Origin: Streptomyces boluensis
GTDB lineage: Bacteria > Actinomycetota > Actinomycetes > Streptomycetales > Streptomycetaceae
Reading direction: 5' to 3'
DNA length: 46,066 nucleotides
Assembly (NCBI RefSeq): GCF_009908195.1
Contig: NZ_JAAAHS010000014.1
Coordinates: forward strand, 1 to 46,066
Below, in pieces: positions 9,684 to 18,116 of this stretch (position 1 is its first letter; every line of letters starts with the position of its first letter). The notes below the pieces were generated by a model that saw only the letters and a program-made list of their open reading frames with translations, was not told the DNA's origin and did not search any database. A program made the translations under genes and the position numbers.

Positions 9684-11522
9684 TCAGCCCGCCCTGTAGT
9701 CCGTGCCGAGGATCACGCCGACGTCGGCGTTCGCGGCGACCTTGCCCTTCTTGACGGCGGTGCCGGGCAGGTCGAGGGTCTTCGCGACCTCGACCGCCTG
9801 GGCCTTCTGGGCAGCGTCGGCGTACGTGACCTGCGACACGGTGGCGCCGGTGGCGTTGCCCTGGACCACTGCCCAGCCGCCGTTGACCAGATCCACGCGC
9901 GCGTTCTGCACGGCCTGTCGGGCGCCGGAGACGCTGATGCGTACGGCGTCGCCCTGGTCGGGACTCTTGACCTTGCCGCCGAGCACGTCCTTGACCATGG
10001 ATTCGGTGGCCTGGTCGGTGAGTGTGCCGTCCTGCTGCACCGGGAGCACCGACGTCCTGTAGTCACCGTTCTTGGCGTGCTCCGCCAGCTTCGCCAGCGA
10101 GGCGCCCAGATCGTTCTCCTTGAGTGACGGGTCGAGGATCTGGGCGAGCGTCTTGACGGTGGTGGTGGCGGCGTCGGGGTCGCTGGACAGCTTCCGCAGC
10201 ACGCCCTGCATGACGGCGCCGAACCGCTTCAGCTGGGACGTCTCCGGCTCGCCGGGCGCGCGGTAGGTGGCGTAGGCGACGGCCATCGGGCCGCTCAGGG
10301 TCTGCTTCTCGCCCTTCTTGACGAGCGGCGCCTCGCCCTTCTTCTTCGCCTCCGGGTCGGGTACGTCGGCGTCGGTGTCGATCTCGATGTTGCCGACGAG
10401 TTCGACGAGGTTGTTCAGGTACGGGGTGTCGAGGCGCCAGGTGCCCTCGATGGTGGTGCCGAGGAGCGAGTCGACGGACTCACGGGTGCCGCCCGCGCCG
10501 TCCTCGTCGACGGACTTGCCCAGGGTGGTGGCGGCGCCGTCCTCGTCCGTCACGGCGAGCGAGTTGGGCAGCAGCACCGTGGTGCCCTGCCCTGTGGTGG
10601 TGTTGTCGACGAGCAGGGCCGTGGAGGTGCCGCGCTTCTTGGTGTTGTGCAGGTGCAGCACGATCACGTCGCGCTTCTGCGGGCCGCTCGCCGCGGCGCC
10701 GCCCTCCTCGGAGCCGGAGAGCCCCGGCAGCTTGCCCGCGTACCAGAGGTAGCCGACGCCGCCGGTCAGAGCGAGGGCGAGGACGACGACCAGGGCGACC
10801 ACGCGGTTGCGGCCGCGGCGTTTGGCCTCCTCGCGGCGCTCTGTGCGTGACTCGGTGAACTTCAGCCAGTCGATGACGTCTTCGGACTCCTCGTCCGGGT
10901 CCTCGACGAACTGGAACTGTTCGGTGCGGTACTCCTCGTCGCCGCGCTGCCTCGGCGGCGCCTGCCTCGGGGGCTCCTGGCGCTGCGGCGGCGGCTCGGG
11001 GCGGCGCTGTTGCTGCTGTTGCTGCTGTGGCTGCTGTTGCTGCTGTTGCTGCTGTTGCTGCTGCGGGGGTTCGGCGTGCTGTTGCTGCGGCACCCACGCG
11101 GTCTGCTCGTCGACGCGCTGCTGCGGCGCCCTTCCCGCGGCCTGCCCGTAGGGGTCGTACCCGGTGTCGTACGCGGCATTGTCGTAACCCGCGCCGCCAT
11201 AGCCGGAGTTGTCGTACCCGGAGTTCCCGTACGGGTCGGGCGCGGAGGGCTCGGCGTACTGCTGGCCGTAGTCCTGGACCGGCTGCTGGCGGCCGGTGTC
11301 CGAGCCGGCGGCGTACGGGTCGTAGCCGTACCCCTGGGGCTGCTGGGGTTGTTGAGGCTGTTGGGGCTGCTGGGCGTACGGGTCGTAGCTCCGGGGCGGC
11401 TGGGCCGGCTGCTGCGCCTGCTGCGCGACCTGCTGGTACACCGGCTGCCCGAACTCGTCGTAGCCGACGATCTCGTACTGGCCGGCATACGGGTCGTAAG
11501 GGTCGTACTGTCGGTCGTTCAC
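9684..11522 (-). CDS. LytR-CpsA-Psr (LCP) family cell-wall transferase-like protein with LytR C-terminal domain
   Basis: A 612-residue protein with three parts: a cytoplasmic arm of about 235 residues rich in Tyr, Pro and Gln with a near-pure Gln run, one membrane segment near 240-262, and an extracellular LCP-like domain (about 280-430) followed by a LytR_C domain (about 500-600). LCP enzymes move glycopolymers from lipid carriers onto peptidoglycan. The usual Arg-rich active-site motifs are weakened: the SDTxM strand reads STALLVDN, and only YR and LKRF remain later. In S. coelicolor I recall the gene at this position (SCO2578) as a polydiglycosylphosphate transferase needed for sporulation. 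GTG (VNDRQYDP) follows a GAGAGGGG ribosome site, 16 nt after nadD. Confidence 0.85.
   Translation of the reverse strand: MNDRQYDPYDPYAGQYEIVGYDEFGQPVYQQVAQQAQQPAQPPRSYDPYAQQPQQPQQPQQPQGYGYDPYAAGSDTGRQQPVQDYGQQYAEPSAPDPYGNSGYDNSGYGGAGYDNAAYDTGYDPYGQAAGRAPQQRVDEQTAWVPQQQHAEPPQQQQQQQQQQQPQQQQQQQRRPEPPPQRQEPPRQAPPRQRGDEEYRTEQFQFVEDPDEESEDVIDWLKFTESRTERREEAKRRGRNRVVALVVVLALALTGGVGYLWYAGKLPGLSGSEEGGAAASGPQKRDVIVLHLHNTKKRGTSTALLVDNTTTGQGTTVLLPNSLAVTDEDGAATTLGKSVDEDGAGGTRESVDSLLGTTIEGTWRLDTPYLNNLVELVGNIEIDTDADVPDPEAKKKGEAPLVKKGEKQTLSGPMAVAYATYRAPGEPETSQLKRFGAVMQGVLRKLSSDPDAATTTVKTLAQILDPSLKENDLGASLAKLAEHAKNGDYRTSVLPVQQDGTLTDQATESMVKDVLGGKVKSPDQGDAVRISVSGARQAVQNARVDLVNGGWAVVQGNATGATVSQVTYADAAQKAQAVEVAKTLDLPGTAVKKGKVAANADVGVILGTDYRAG
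11007..11063 (-). repeat. CAG/CAA triplet repeat encoding polyglutamine
   Basis: A run of CTG/TTG triplets on the plus strand encodes about 19 Gln with one Pro interruption in the cytoplasmic arm of the LCP protein. CAG and CAA are mixed, which limits slippage but still suggests length variability between strains. Confidence 0.9.
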
Positions 11523-11538
11523 CGGTGCCCCTCTCGGC

Positions 11539-12165
11539 TCACTCGCCGCGGTACAGCTCGCGCTTGTCGATGTAGCGCACCACGCCGTCCGGCACCAAAT
11601 ACCAGACGGGGTCGCCCTTGGCGACCCTCGCACGGCAGTCCGTCGAGGAGATCGCGAGGGCGGGCACCTCGACCAGCGAGACGCCGCCTTCCGGAAGGCC
11701 GGCGTCCGTCAGTGTGTGGCCAGGCCGGGTGCAGCCGATGAAGTGCGCGAGGGAGAACAGCTCCTCCGCGTCCCGCCAGGTGAGGATCTGGCCGAGGGCG
11801 TCGGCCCCGGTGATGAAGAACAGATCCGTGTCGGGGTTGAGCGACCGCAGATCGCGCAGCGTGTCGATCGTGTACGTCCGCCCGGCGCGGTCGATGTCGA
11901 TGCGGCTGACCGAGAACTGCGGGTTCTCCGCGGTCGCGATGACCGTCATGAGGTACCGGTCCTCGGCCGGGGAGACCGTCTTGTGACTCTTCTGCCAGGG
12001 CTGCCCGGTCGGTACGAAGACGACCTCGTCCAGGTGGAACTGGGCGGCCACCTCGCTGGCGGCCACCAAGTGCCCGTGATGGATCGGGTCAAACGTTCCG
12101 CCCATGACGCCCAGGCGGCGCTTGCCCGTGATCTCGGGGCCGGTAGGCATGTCCTGCTCTCCCAT
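11539..12165 (-). CDS. nadD: Nicotinate-nucleotide adenylyltransferase
   Basis: Converts nicotinate mononucleotide and ATP to deamido-NAD in NAD synthesis. The 208-residue protein has the nucleotidyltransferase signature [11 protein letters not shown] at residues 22-32 and the ISSTDCR motif near residue 173. The start at MGEQDMPTG is supported by a TAGGGT -10 box 8 nt upstream, which makes a leaderless transcript likely. It is first in the run nadD > LCP gene > rsfS > histidine phosphatase. Confidence 0.97.
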   Translation of the reverse strand: MGEQDMPTGPEITGKRRLGVMGGTFDPIHHGHLVAASEVAAQFHLDEVVFVPTGQPWQKSHKTVSPAEDRYLMTVIATAENPQFSVSRIDIDRAGRTYTIDTLRDLRSLNPDTDLFFITGADALGQILTWRDAEELFSLAHFIGCTRPGHTLTDAGLPEGGVSLVEVPALAISSTDCRARVAKGDPVWYLVPDGVVRYIDKRELYRGE

Positions 12166-12173
12166 GCGTGCAG

Positions 12174-12179
12174 ACCCTA
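12174..12179 (-). promoter_or_regulatory. -10 box of nadD (leaderless start)
   Basis: TAGGGT, a very good actinobacterial -10 sequence, lies 8 nt before the nadD ATG on the minus strand, with no ribosome-binding site between. No convincing -35 is seen. Confidence 0.6.
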
Positions 12180-12219
12180 CCGGCCCGGACCTGTGGCCCC
12201 GTCGGCGGCGGTGTCCGGC

Positions 12220-12384
12220 TCAGCGGTCCCGGTTGAAGCGCGTGGTGATCCAGAGGAGCAGCAGCAGCACCACGAAGGCGCCACCGCCGGTGAGGTAGGG
12301 GCTGATGCTCGCGTGCTCGTCTACGTGCTCGCCGCCCTCGGCGGCGAGGGTGACCAGCTGGGCTGCGGTGCTGTGGAGGCTCAT
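12220..12384 (-). CDS. Mini membrane protein, 54 residues, unknown function
   Basis: The frame reads MSLHSTAAQLVTLAAE, an acidic and His-containing stretch (EHVDEHAS), one transmembrane helix (GGGAFVVLLLLLWI, about residues 33-47) and a basic tail RFNRDR. This is a single-pass topology with the N-terminus outside by the positive-inside rule. It lies between nadD and the next mini protein on the same strand. I do not recognise a family. It resembles the neighbouring 57-residue protein in layout. Confidence 0.72.
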   Translation of the reverse strand: MSLHSTAAQLVTLAAEGGEHVDEHASISPYLTGGGAFVVLLLLLWITTRFNRDR

Positions 12385-12468
12385 CGTCGGCAGGACCTAT
12401 CCGGGTGGGAGCGGGCTCGAGACTTCTGGCACATCGTATGCGGGCGCCTCACGGGCCCTCACGCCGAC

Positions 12469-12642
12469 TCAGGCATCGGTGTCGTCGTCGGCGTCCCGGC
12501 GGTAGCCGCGAAGGAGCAGCCAGGCCAGCAGCGCGGAGCCGACGAGGGCGACGGCCAGGACGATCCGCAGGACGTTGCCGGGCCCCTGTTCCTTCGCGGC
12601 GAGCTCGGCTGCGGCCAGCAGGGCTGTGTGGGCGTGCTCCAT
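12469..12642 (-). CDS. Mini membrane protein, 57 residues, unknown function
   Basis: It starts MEHAHTALLAAAELAAKEQG, continues into one transmembrane helix (VLRIVLAVALVGSALLAWLL, about residues 24-43) and ends in a basic then acidic tail (RGYRRDADDDTDA). A strong AAAGGAG lies just upstream of the ATG. It shares layout with the 54-residue protein 84 nt downstream: a polar Ala-rich N-terminus, one helix and a short charged tail. The two may be old duplicates. The gene is divergent from the M48 peptidase gene. Confidence 0.75.
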   Translation of the reverse strand: MEHAHTALLAAAELAAKEQGPGNVLRIVLAVALVGSALLAWLLLRGYRRDADDDTDA

Positions 12643-12734
12643 GACGCGTACTCCTTTGGTGTGCTGCCCGGCCACCGTAGCCCGCGTCCGGAAAGTGGAT
12701 CGATGTGACCCCGCTGCGGCGGAACCGAAACGCA

Positions 12735-12740
12735 TAGGCT
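12735..12740 (+). promoter_or_regulatory. Candidate -10 box of the M48 peptidase gene
   Basis: TAGGCT fits TANNNT and would start transcription about 40 nt before the ATG. A GGGGG ribosome site lies directly ahead of the start codon. The -35 region is not recognisable. Confidence 0.4.
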
Positions 12741-12785
12741 GGACGTTCTTCGGAGGCGGGACCAGCCGCAGACATAGGGGGCCAC

Positions 12786-13943
12786 ATGACCGAGAACTCC
12801 GGACACGAGAACCTCCCGGGCCGGCAGCGCCGGCGCTTCCCGGGAATCTCCTCACGGGCGTACGAACACCCGGCGGACCGCTCGGCGCTGGTGGCCCTGC
12901 GTCGGCTCAGCGGCTTCGACACCGTCTTCAAGGCGCTCAGCGGTCTGCTGCCGGAGCGGAGCCTGCGTCTGCTTTTCCTGTCGGACTCGGTGCGGGTGAG
13001 CGACGCCCAGTTCGCGCACCTCAACACGATGCTGCGCGACGCCTGTTACATCCTGGACCTGGAGAAGGTCCCGCCGATGTACGTCACGCAGGACCCGAAG
13101 CCGAACGCGATGTGCATCGGCCTGGACGAGCCGATCATCGTGGTCACCACGGGCCTGGTGGAGCTGCTCGACGAGGAGGAGATGCGCGCCGTCGTCGGCC
13201 ACGAGGCGGGGCACGCCCTGTCGGGGCACGCGGTGTACCGCACGATCCTGCTGTTCCTCACCAACCTCGCCATGAAGGTGGCGTGGATCCCGCTGGGGAA
13301 CGTCGCGATCATGGCGATCGTGACGGCGCTGCGCGAGTGGTTCCGCAAGTCGGAGCTCTCCGCCGACCGCGCGGGCCTGCTCGTCGGCCAGGACCTGCAG
13401 GCGTCGATGCGCGGCCTGATGAAGATCGCGGGCGGCAACCACCTGCACGAGATGAACGTGGACGCGTTCCTGGAGCAGGCCGAGGAGTACGAAGCGGGTG
13501 GCGACCTGCGCGACTCGGTCCTCAAGATCCTGAACGTACTGCCGCGTTCGCACCCCTTCACCACGGTGCGGGCGGCCGAGCTCAAGAAGTGGTCCGAGTC
13601 CCGCGACTACCAGCGGATCATGGACGGTCACTACCCCAAGCGCGAGGAGGACAAGGAGACTTCGGTCTCCGACTCCTTCCGCCAGTCGGCGTCCAGCTAC
13701 GCCAGCGATGTGCGCGGTTCCAAGGACCCGCTGATGAAGCTGGTCTCCGACATCGCGGGCGGCGCGGGCGACCTCGGCGGCAAGCTGCGCGACAAGTTCA
13801 CGGGAACGGCCACCGGAAGCGGAAGCGCCACCGGCACCGGCACCGGCACCGGCACCGAGAGCAGCAGCGGCACCGAAGGCCGTGACGCGAGCGACGAAGG
13901 CGACGGCACCGACGAGAGCGGCAGAAACGACGGCCCGCGCTGA
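12786..13943 (+). CDS. M48 family zinc metallopeptidase
   Basis: A 385-residue peptidase with the zinc motif HEAGH (residues 139-143) and a downstream acidic ligand in SELSADRAG (Glu190, Asp194). Hydrophobic stretches follow the motif (about 151-182), as in membrane-associated M48 enzymes such as HtpX relatives. The C-terminus from about 330 is low complexity with tandem Gly-Thr and Ser-Gly repeats and an acidic end, probably disordered. The substrate is unknown; the family degrades misfolded or membrane proteins. It sits alone on the plus strand, divergent from the mini membrane proteins. Confidence 0.9.
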   Translation: MTENSGHENLPGRQRRRFPGISSRAYEHPADRSALVALRRLSGFDTVFKALSGLLPERSLRLLFLSDSVRVSDAQFAHLNTMLRDACYILDLEKVPPMYVTQDPKPNAMCIGLDEPIIVVTTGLVELLDEEEMRAVVGHEAGHALSGHAVYRTILLFLTNLAMKVAWIPLGNVAIMAIVTALREWFRKSELSADRAGLLVGQDLQASMRGLMKIAGGNHLHEMNVDAFLEQAEEYEAGGDLRDSVLKILNVLPRSHPFTTVRAAELKKWSESRDYQRIMDGHYPKREEDKETSVSDSFRQSASSYASDVRGSKDPLMKLVSDIAGGAGDLGGKLRDKFTGTATGSGSATGTGTGTGTESSSGTEGRDASDEGDGTDESGRNDGPR

Positions 13944-14049
13944 GCCGGTACGGACGAGCGCACGACAGCGCACGGGCAGCCCACGGAGACCCCGCACGGA
14001 CAGCCCACGCAGAGAGCCCACACGGAGCGCCCACCGCACACCCGCCGCG

Positions 14050-15153
14050 CTAAGCCCGCGGTGACGGCTGTGCGGACGGGGCGAGGGAGCCGCACAGCGC
14101 CGTCACGTCGCCGGTCTCGTACGGATCGGTGCCCGCGGGCCCGCCCGTCTTCGCGCTCTGCCCGGCGTGCAGCGGCCGCAGCCGTTCCGCCGAGTCGGTG
14201 CCGCAGGAGAGCGGACCGGCCTGGACGTACGAGGCGAGCAGTTCGGCGCGATGGCGTTGCAGGTCCTCGCGGTCGAAGCGGAAGTGCAGTTCGCGTCGGA
14301 CGGTGAGGAGCGAGGCCTGCCCGCCGTCGGGGCCTGCCGGGCGCAGCGCGTAGACGAAGGTGTGGTCCGAAGTGACCTCCAGCGTCTCGGAGTTGACCTC
14401 GGTGGCGTGCAGGGTGCCGTGGACGCGGATGCCGCTGTCGGCGAGCGCCGTGCGCGCCGGGTCGAGGCGGACGAGCCAGCCGGTGGCGGCGTGCCGTCCG
14501 TCGGCGGCGGGCCGGACGAAGCTCTGGTCGAACTGCTTGAACTGCGCCGGGTCGAGCAGGATCCGCACCGGTCGCACTTCGTTGCCGGTGAGCACGGCCG
14601 GGTCGAGGGAGGACTCGACGAGGTATTCCTTGGCGGTGGTCAAGGCGGTCATGACCTGGCTGTCCGCGAAGTGCGCGGTGCGGCGCACGGCGGGCAGGGC
14701 GATGCCCGCGGCCCCGGACTTGAACTGCGCGGCGGGGCTGCGGGCGAACAGATCGGCGGCCTGCCGCGCACCGGGCACGGGTCCGGTCGGCGCGAGCGGC
14801 ACGACGGTCATCCGCAGGGGCTCGGCCGAGCGCAGCGGCGGCTGCCCCTCGGGCGCCCGCACGCCCATGTAGATCGCGGTGCCGAAGGCCATGACGATCA
14901 GCAGGACGAGGATCAGGGCCTGCCGGGAGAGGGCTCTGGTGGCCGCGGCCGCGGCGGAGGTCGCCGGGCGGCGGCGCACGGCCGGTGCGTGCTGCTCGCC
15001 GAGGCGCTCGCTCGCCGAGGACTCCTGGAGGCGGGCAGCGCGGACGAACGATTCGTCGAAGACGACGGATCGGTACTCTTCCTCGCCTCCACCGGGGACG
15101 CCTTCGGGGGTGCCTTCGGGTGTGCCCTCAGGTGGCTCTCCAGGCCCGGCCAT
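14050..15153 (-). CDS. SCO2583-type membrane protein sharing an N-terminal signature with its neighbour
   Basis: This 367-residue protein begins with a Pro/Gly/Glu-rich leader and then the block EEEYRSVVFDESFVRAA (24-40) plus SASERL (46-51). One transmembrane helix lies at about 78-96, leaving some 270 residues outside the membrane. The outer part has no family I can name. The same block, EEFASVVFDEDFVRSA, occurs in the next gene, so the two are related by their cytoplasmic heads. In S. coelicolor these correspond by position to SCO2583 and SCO2584. The ATG is 6 nt after a TACCCT -10 box, indicating a leaderless transcript. Confidence 0.82.
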   Translation of the reverse strand: MAGPGEPPEGTPEGTPEGVPGGGEEEYRSVVFDESFVRAARLQESSASERLGEQHAPAVRRRPATSAAAAATRALSRQALILVLLIVMAFGTAIYMGVRAPEGQPPLRSAEPLRMTVVPLAPTGPVPGARQAADLFARSPAAQFKSGAAGIALPAVRRTAHFADSQVMTALTTAKEYLVESSLDPAVLTGNEVRPVRILLDPAQFKQFDQSFVRPAADGRHAATGWLVRLDPARTALADSGIRVHGTLHATEVNSETLEVTSDHTFVYALRPAGPDGGQASLLTVRRELHFRFDREDLQRHRAELLASYVQAGPLSCGTDSAERLRPLHAGQSAKTGGPAGTDPYETGDVTALCGSLAPSAQPSPRA

Positions 15154-15159
15154 ACCTTC

Positions 15160-15165
15160 AGGGTA
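15160..15165 (-). promoter_or_regulatory. -10 box of the SCO2583-type gene
   Basis: TACCCT on the minus strand ends 6 nt before the ATG at 15153; the spacing leaves no room for a ribosome-binding site, so a leaderless mRNA is likely. Confidence 0.55.
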
Positions 15166-15275
15166 GGTCGGCGGAGCCTCGGGTAAACGCGCTGGTACGG
15201 GTCAACTTCCGCCGACGGGACAGAACTTGCGGGCGGCGCACGGCAGTTGACCCGTGTCCGTACGCCCGGCCGCTC

Positions 15276-15875
15276 TCAGGGGGTGCGTGTCTGCGCCGGG
15301 ACCGGTGGCTCGGAGTGATCGGTCGACGCCGAGGCGCCACGGTCCACGCCGGTGGTGGCGGGCGGCGGCACCGGGTCCTGGCGGTCGGGCGAGGAGCCGC
15401 GGTAGACCGCCGTGAAGGCGAGCGCGACCATGCCGATGCCCATCACGATGGCGAGCAGCCAGGCGACGGGCCGGTGCCAGCGGCCGCGCGGGCGGCGCCC
15501 GGCCCGGTCCTCCATGAGCTCCGCGACACAGGCCGGGCAGGTGTCGCCAGTGCCGTCGTCGCCGTACGCCTCACGGTCGTACCGGTCGTGCGGGCAGGCG
15601 GCGCCGTACGGGTCGGACCCCTGCGGGTCGCGGGCGGAGCCGGAGGTGCGGTCGTCGCGGCGGCGGGCGCGGGCGCGGCGGTGCTCGGCCTCCGCGCGGG
15701 CCTCGGCCGCGGCGAGCAGGCGCTCCACGGCGCTGGGCTCGTGGAACTCGGCGGAGCGTACGAAGTCCTCGTCGAAGACCACGGAGGCGAACTCTTCGTC
15801 CGCACCCCCGCGGTCGCGGTCGTCGTCGGGCTCCCGGCCGTCCGCGGACGGCGTGCCCCCCACGTCCTCCGGCAC
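15276..15875 (-). CDS. SCO2584-type spore-wall-associated membrane protein
   Basis: A 199-residue protein: an acidic head, the signature EEFASVVFDEDFVRSA with SAVERLLAA (about 27-56), an Ala/Glu/Arg helix, a Cys cluster (CPHDRY near 94, CPAC at 113-116) that could bind metal, a membrane helix at about 138-157 and a short Pro/Thr-rich external tail. From memory, the S. coelicolor equivalent interacts with MreB and belongs to the spore-wall synthesising complex; that is established knowledge about the relative, not shown here. The GTG start (VPEDVGG) is chosen over TTG at 15902 because a TACTCT box lies 6 nt upstream of it. Confidence 0.8.
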   Translation of the reverse strand: MPEDVGGTPSADGREPDDDRDRGGADEEFASVVFDEDFVRSAEFHEPSAVERLLAAAEARAEAEHRRARARRRDDRTSGSARDPQGSDPYGAACPHDRYDREAYGDDGTGDTCPACVAELMEDRAGRRPRGRWHRPVAWLLAIVMGIGMVALAFTAVYRGSSPDRQDPVPPPATTGVDRGASASTDHSEPPVPAQTRTP

Positions 15876-15881
15876 GGGTCC

Positions 15882-15887
15882 AGAGTA
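15882..15887 (-). promoter_or_regulatory. -10 box of the SCO2584-type gene
   Basis: TACTCT ends 6 nt before the GTG at 15875 on the minus strand. It overlaps the coding frame of the longer annotation that would begin with TTG at 15902, which argues against that longer start. Confidence 0.55.
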
Positions 15888-15950
15888 GACCTGGGGGGTC
15901 AATTTGGGCAGTGCGTAACGGAATTCACCCGCTACGCGGACACGTCCGGC

Positions 15951-17234
15951 TCAGCGGATGTGGCCGTCGCCGGTCACGATGTACTTCGTCGAGGTCAGCT
16001 CCGGCAGGCCCATCGGGCCGCGGGCGTGCAGCTTCTGGGTGGAGATGCCGATCTCGGCGCCGAAGCCGAACTGGCCGCCGTCGGTGAACCGGGTCGAGGC
16101 GTTCACCGCGACCGTCGTGGAGTCGACGAGCTGGGTGAAGCGGCGGGCGGCCTGCTGCGAGGTGGTGACGATGGCCTCGGTGTGCCCGGAGGTCCAGAGC
16201 CGGATGTGCTCGACGGCCTTGTCGAGGGAGTCGACGACGGCGGCCGCGATGTCGTACGAGAGGTACTCGGTCTCCCAGTCCTCGGGCGTCGCCGCGACCA
16301 CCGTGGCCTGGGACTTCTCCGCGTACTCCTGCACCCGCTCGTCGGCGTGCACGGTCACGCCGGCCTCCGCGAGGGCGTCGAGGGCGCGCGGCAGGAACGC
16401 TTCGGCGATGTCCTGGTGGACGAGGAGCGTCTCGGCGGCGTTGCACACGCTGGGGCGCTGGGCCTTGGAGTTGATGAGGATGTCGACGGCCATGTCGAGG
16501 TCGGCCTCGGCGTCCACGTACACATGGCAGTTGCCGGTGCCGGTCTCGATCACCGGGACCGTGGACTCCTCGACCACGGTACGGATCAGGGAGGCGCCGC
16601 CGCGCGGGATCAGCACGTCGACGAGGCCGCGGGCGCGCATCAACTCCCGTACGGAGTCACGGGATTCACCCGGTACGAGCTGCACCGCGTCGGCCGGCAG
16701 ACCCGCACCGCCGACGGCGTCGCGCAGGACGCGGACGAGCGCGTTGTTGGAGTGGTACGCGGAGGACGAGCCGCGCAGCAGGACCGCGTTGCCGGACTTG
16801 AGGCAGAGGGCGGCGGCGTCCACCGTGACGTTGGGCCGGGCCTCGTAGATGATGCCGACGACGCCGAGCGGGACGCGGACCTGGCGCAGGTCGATGCCGT
16901 TGGGCAGGGTCGAGCCGCGCACCACCTCGCCGACCGGGTCGGGCAGCGCCACCACGTCGCGTACGTCGGCGGCGATGGCCCGGACGCGCTCCGGGGTGAG
17001 GGTGAGGCGGTCGACGATGGACTCGCTGGTACCGGCCTCGCGCGCCTTGGCGATGTCCTCGGCGTTGGCCTCGACGATCTCCTTGGTCCGCACTTCCAGG
17101 GCGTCCGCGATGGCGAGCAGCGCGTCGTCCTTGGCGGCCCGTGGCAGCGGAGCGATGTCGGCGGCCGCGGCGCGGGCGCGGTAGGCGGCCTGGGCGACCG
17201 GGGACATGTCGGCGTACGGGGAGAGCGAGGTCAT
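15951..17234 (-). CDS. proA: Glutamate-5-semialdehyde dehydrogenase (gamma-glutamyl phosphate reductase)
   Basis: Second step of proline synthesis, reducing glutamyl-5-phosphate with NADPH. The 427-residue protein contains the Rossmann region, the nucleotide-binding [10 protein letters not shown] segment and the catalytic Cys in [10 protein letters not shown] (about residue 263), and ends with the [15 protein letters not shown] sequence typical of ProA. The start [10 protein letters not shown] is supported by TACGCT 6 nt upstream, again a leaderless layout. proB lies about 900 bp upstream on the same strand, separated by a hypothetical gene. Confidence 0.97.
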   Translation of the reverse strand: MTSLSPYADMSPVAQAAYRARAAAADIAPLPRAAKDDALLAIADALEVRTKEIVEANAEDIAKAREAGTSESIVDRLTLTPERVRAIAADVRDVVALPDPVGEVVRGSTLPNGIDLRQVRVPLGVVGIIYEARPNVTVDAAALCLKSGNAVLLRGSSSAYHSNNALVRVLRDAVGGAGLPADAVQLVPGESRDSVRELMRARGLVDVLIPRGGASLIRTVVEESTVPVIETGTGNCHVYVDAEADLDMAVDILINSKAQRPSVCNAAETLLVHQDIAEAFLPRALDALAEAGVTVHADERVQEYAEKSQATVVAATPEDWETEYLSYDIAAAVVDSLDKAVEHIRLWTSGHTEAIVTTSQQAARRFTQLVDSTTVAVNASTRFTDGGQFGFGAEIGISTQKLHARGPMGLPELTSTKYIVTGDGHIR

Positions 17235-17240
17235 GCCCGC

Positions 17241-17246
17241 AGCGTA
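17241..17246 (-). promoter_or_regulatory. -10 box of proA (leaderless start)
   Basis: TACGCT is 6 nt before the proA ATG. It implies that proA has its own promoter and does not depend on transcription from proB. Confidence 0.55.
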
Positions 17247-17349
17247 GCCGGGGCGCCCGGCGCGTCCAGCCGCTGTTCCGCACTCCGAGACGTACGACGA
17301 GACGCGCGACCGGGCGCACACCGGACCCGCTCCCCCACGCCCCTCACGT

Positions 17350-17393
17350 ACCGGGAACGCACCGAGAACGCACCGGGAACGCACCGGGAACGC
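17350..17393 (-). repeat. Four tandem 11-bp repeats between proA and the upstream gene
   Basis: The unit ACCGGGAACGC is repeated four times head to tail (17350, 17361, 17372, 17383) with one substitution in the second copy. The period equals about one helical turn, so a protein could bind the copies on one face of the DNA. It lies about 105 bp upstream of the proA -10 box on the transcribed strand. Confidence 0.85.
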
Positions 17394-17431
17394 ACCCGCA
17401 TCCCACCCCCAGGACGGCCGGAAACAGCCCC

Positions 17432-17953
17432 TCAGAAGGGGTGCACCCCCACAGGCGCCGCCGGTGGTGGCCCGTACCCGTCCGCGATGCGCTGGTGGTA
17501 CGTGTCGCGGTCGATCACCTCGAGGCCGACGATCTCCCACGGTGGCAGCTGGGCGCTCTGCCGATGCTCGCCCCAGAGCCGCAGCGCGACCGCGGCGGCG
17601 TCGTGCAGGTCGCGGGCCTCTTCCCAGTACCGGATCTCGGCGTGGTCGTTCGCGTACCGACTGGTCAGCAGGAAGGGGTGGTCGTGGGCGAGCTGTTCGA
17701 GGCCTCGTCTGATGTCCGGGAGCGGGGTCGCGGGGCCCGAGACGCTCAGCGTCACGTGCCACAGGCGTGGCTCGTCGGCGGCCTTCTCCCGGCCGGTCCG
17801 CTCGTCCGGCTCCGCCGGGCCGTCGCCCGTCCTGACGCTCGTCAGGGCCCGCTCCCCACTTCGTGACGACGCCCCAGGGCGCGCTCGTCTCACCGGCGGC
17901 CTCCCGCTCTGCCTTCTTCGTGCGGACCTGTCCGCACCTGTGCCCCGCAACAA
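17432..17953 (-). CDS. Conserved hypothetical protein between proB and proA
   Basis: The 173-residue frame has a conserved-looking core from [16 protein letters not shown] onward, with [23 protein letters not shown] and [20 protein letters not shown], ending VGVHPF. I do not recognise a domain; the mixed alpha/beta pattern suggests a small soluble protein. The first 40 residues are Arg-rich and may not be coding. The only in-frame start ahead of the core is TTG at 17953, or a rare codon further in, so the 5' end is uncertain. Its placement between proline genes is conserved in Streptomyces as far as I recall. Confidence 0.7.
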   Translation of the reverse strand: MLRGTGADRSARRRQSGRPPVRRARPGASSRSGERALTSVRTGDGPAEPDERTGREKAADEPRLWHVTLSVSGPATPLPDIRRGLEQLAHDHPFLLTSRYANDHAEIRYWEEARDLHDAAAVALRLWGEHRQSAQLPPWEIVGLEVIDRDTYHQRIADGYGPPPAAPVGVHPF

Positions 17954-18116
17954 AGTTGACCAGCCCTTGGCGCTCCGCGTGGGCGTTTCGCGGAAGGTCC
18001 CCCGCCCAGGGCGGCCCGTTTCGGCCGCCCCCCGGCCCGAGCTGCGACGACGGCGTCAACCCTGCGCAGGTCACGCACCGGCCGTACGAGCCTGCCGCAC
18101 GAGCCTTACGAGACAC

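Noticed and set aside
12449..13027. Alternative frames in the divergent nadD/M48 interval
   Set aside because: They overlap the mini protein and peptidase starts and lack ribosome sites.
17350..17393. A plasmid-type replication origin from the 11-bp iterons
   Set aside because: No replication protein or other origin elements are nearby.
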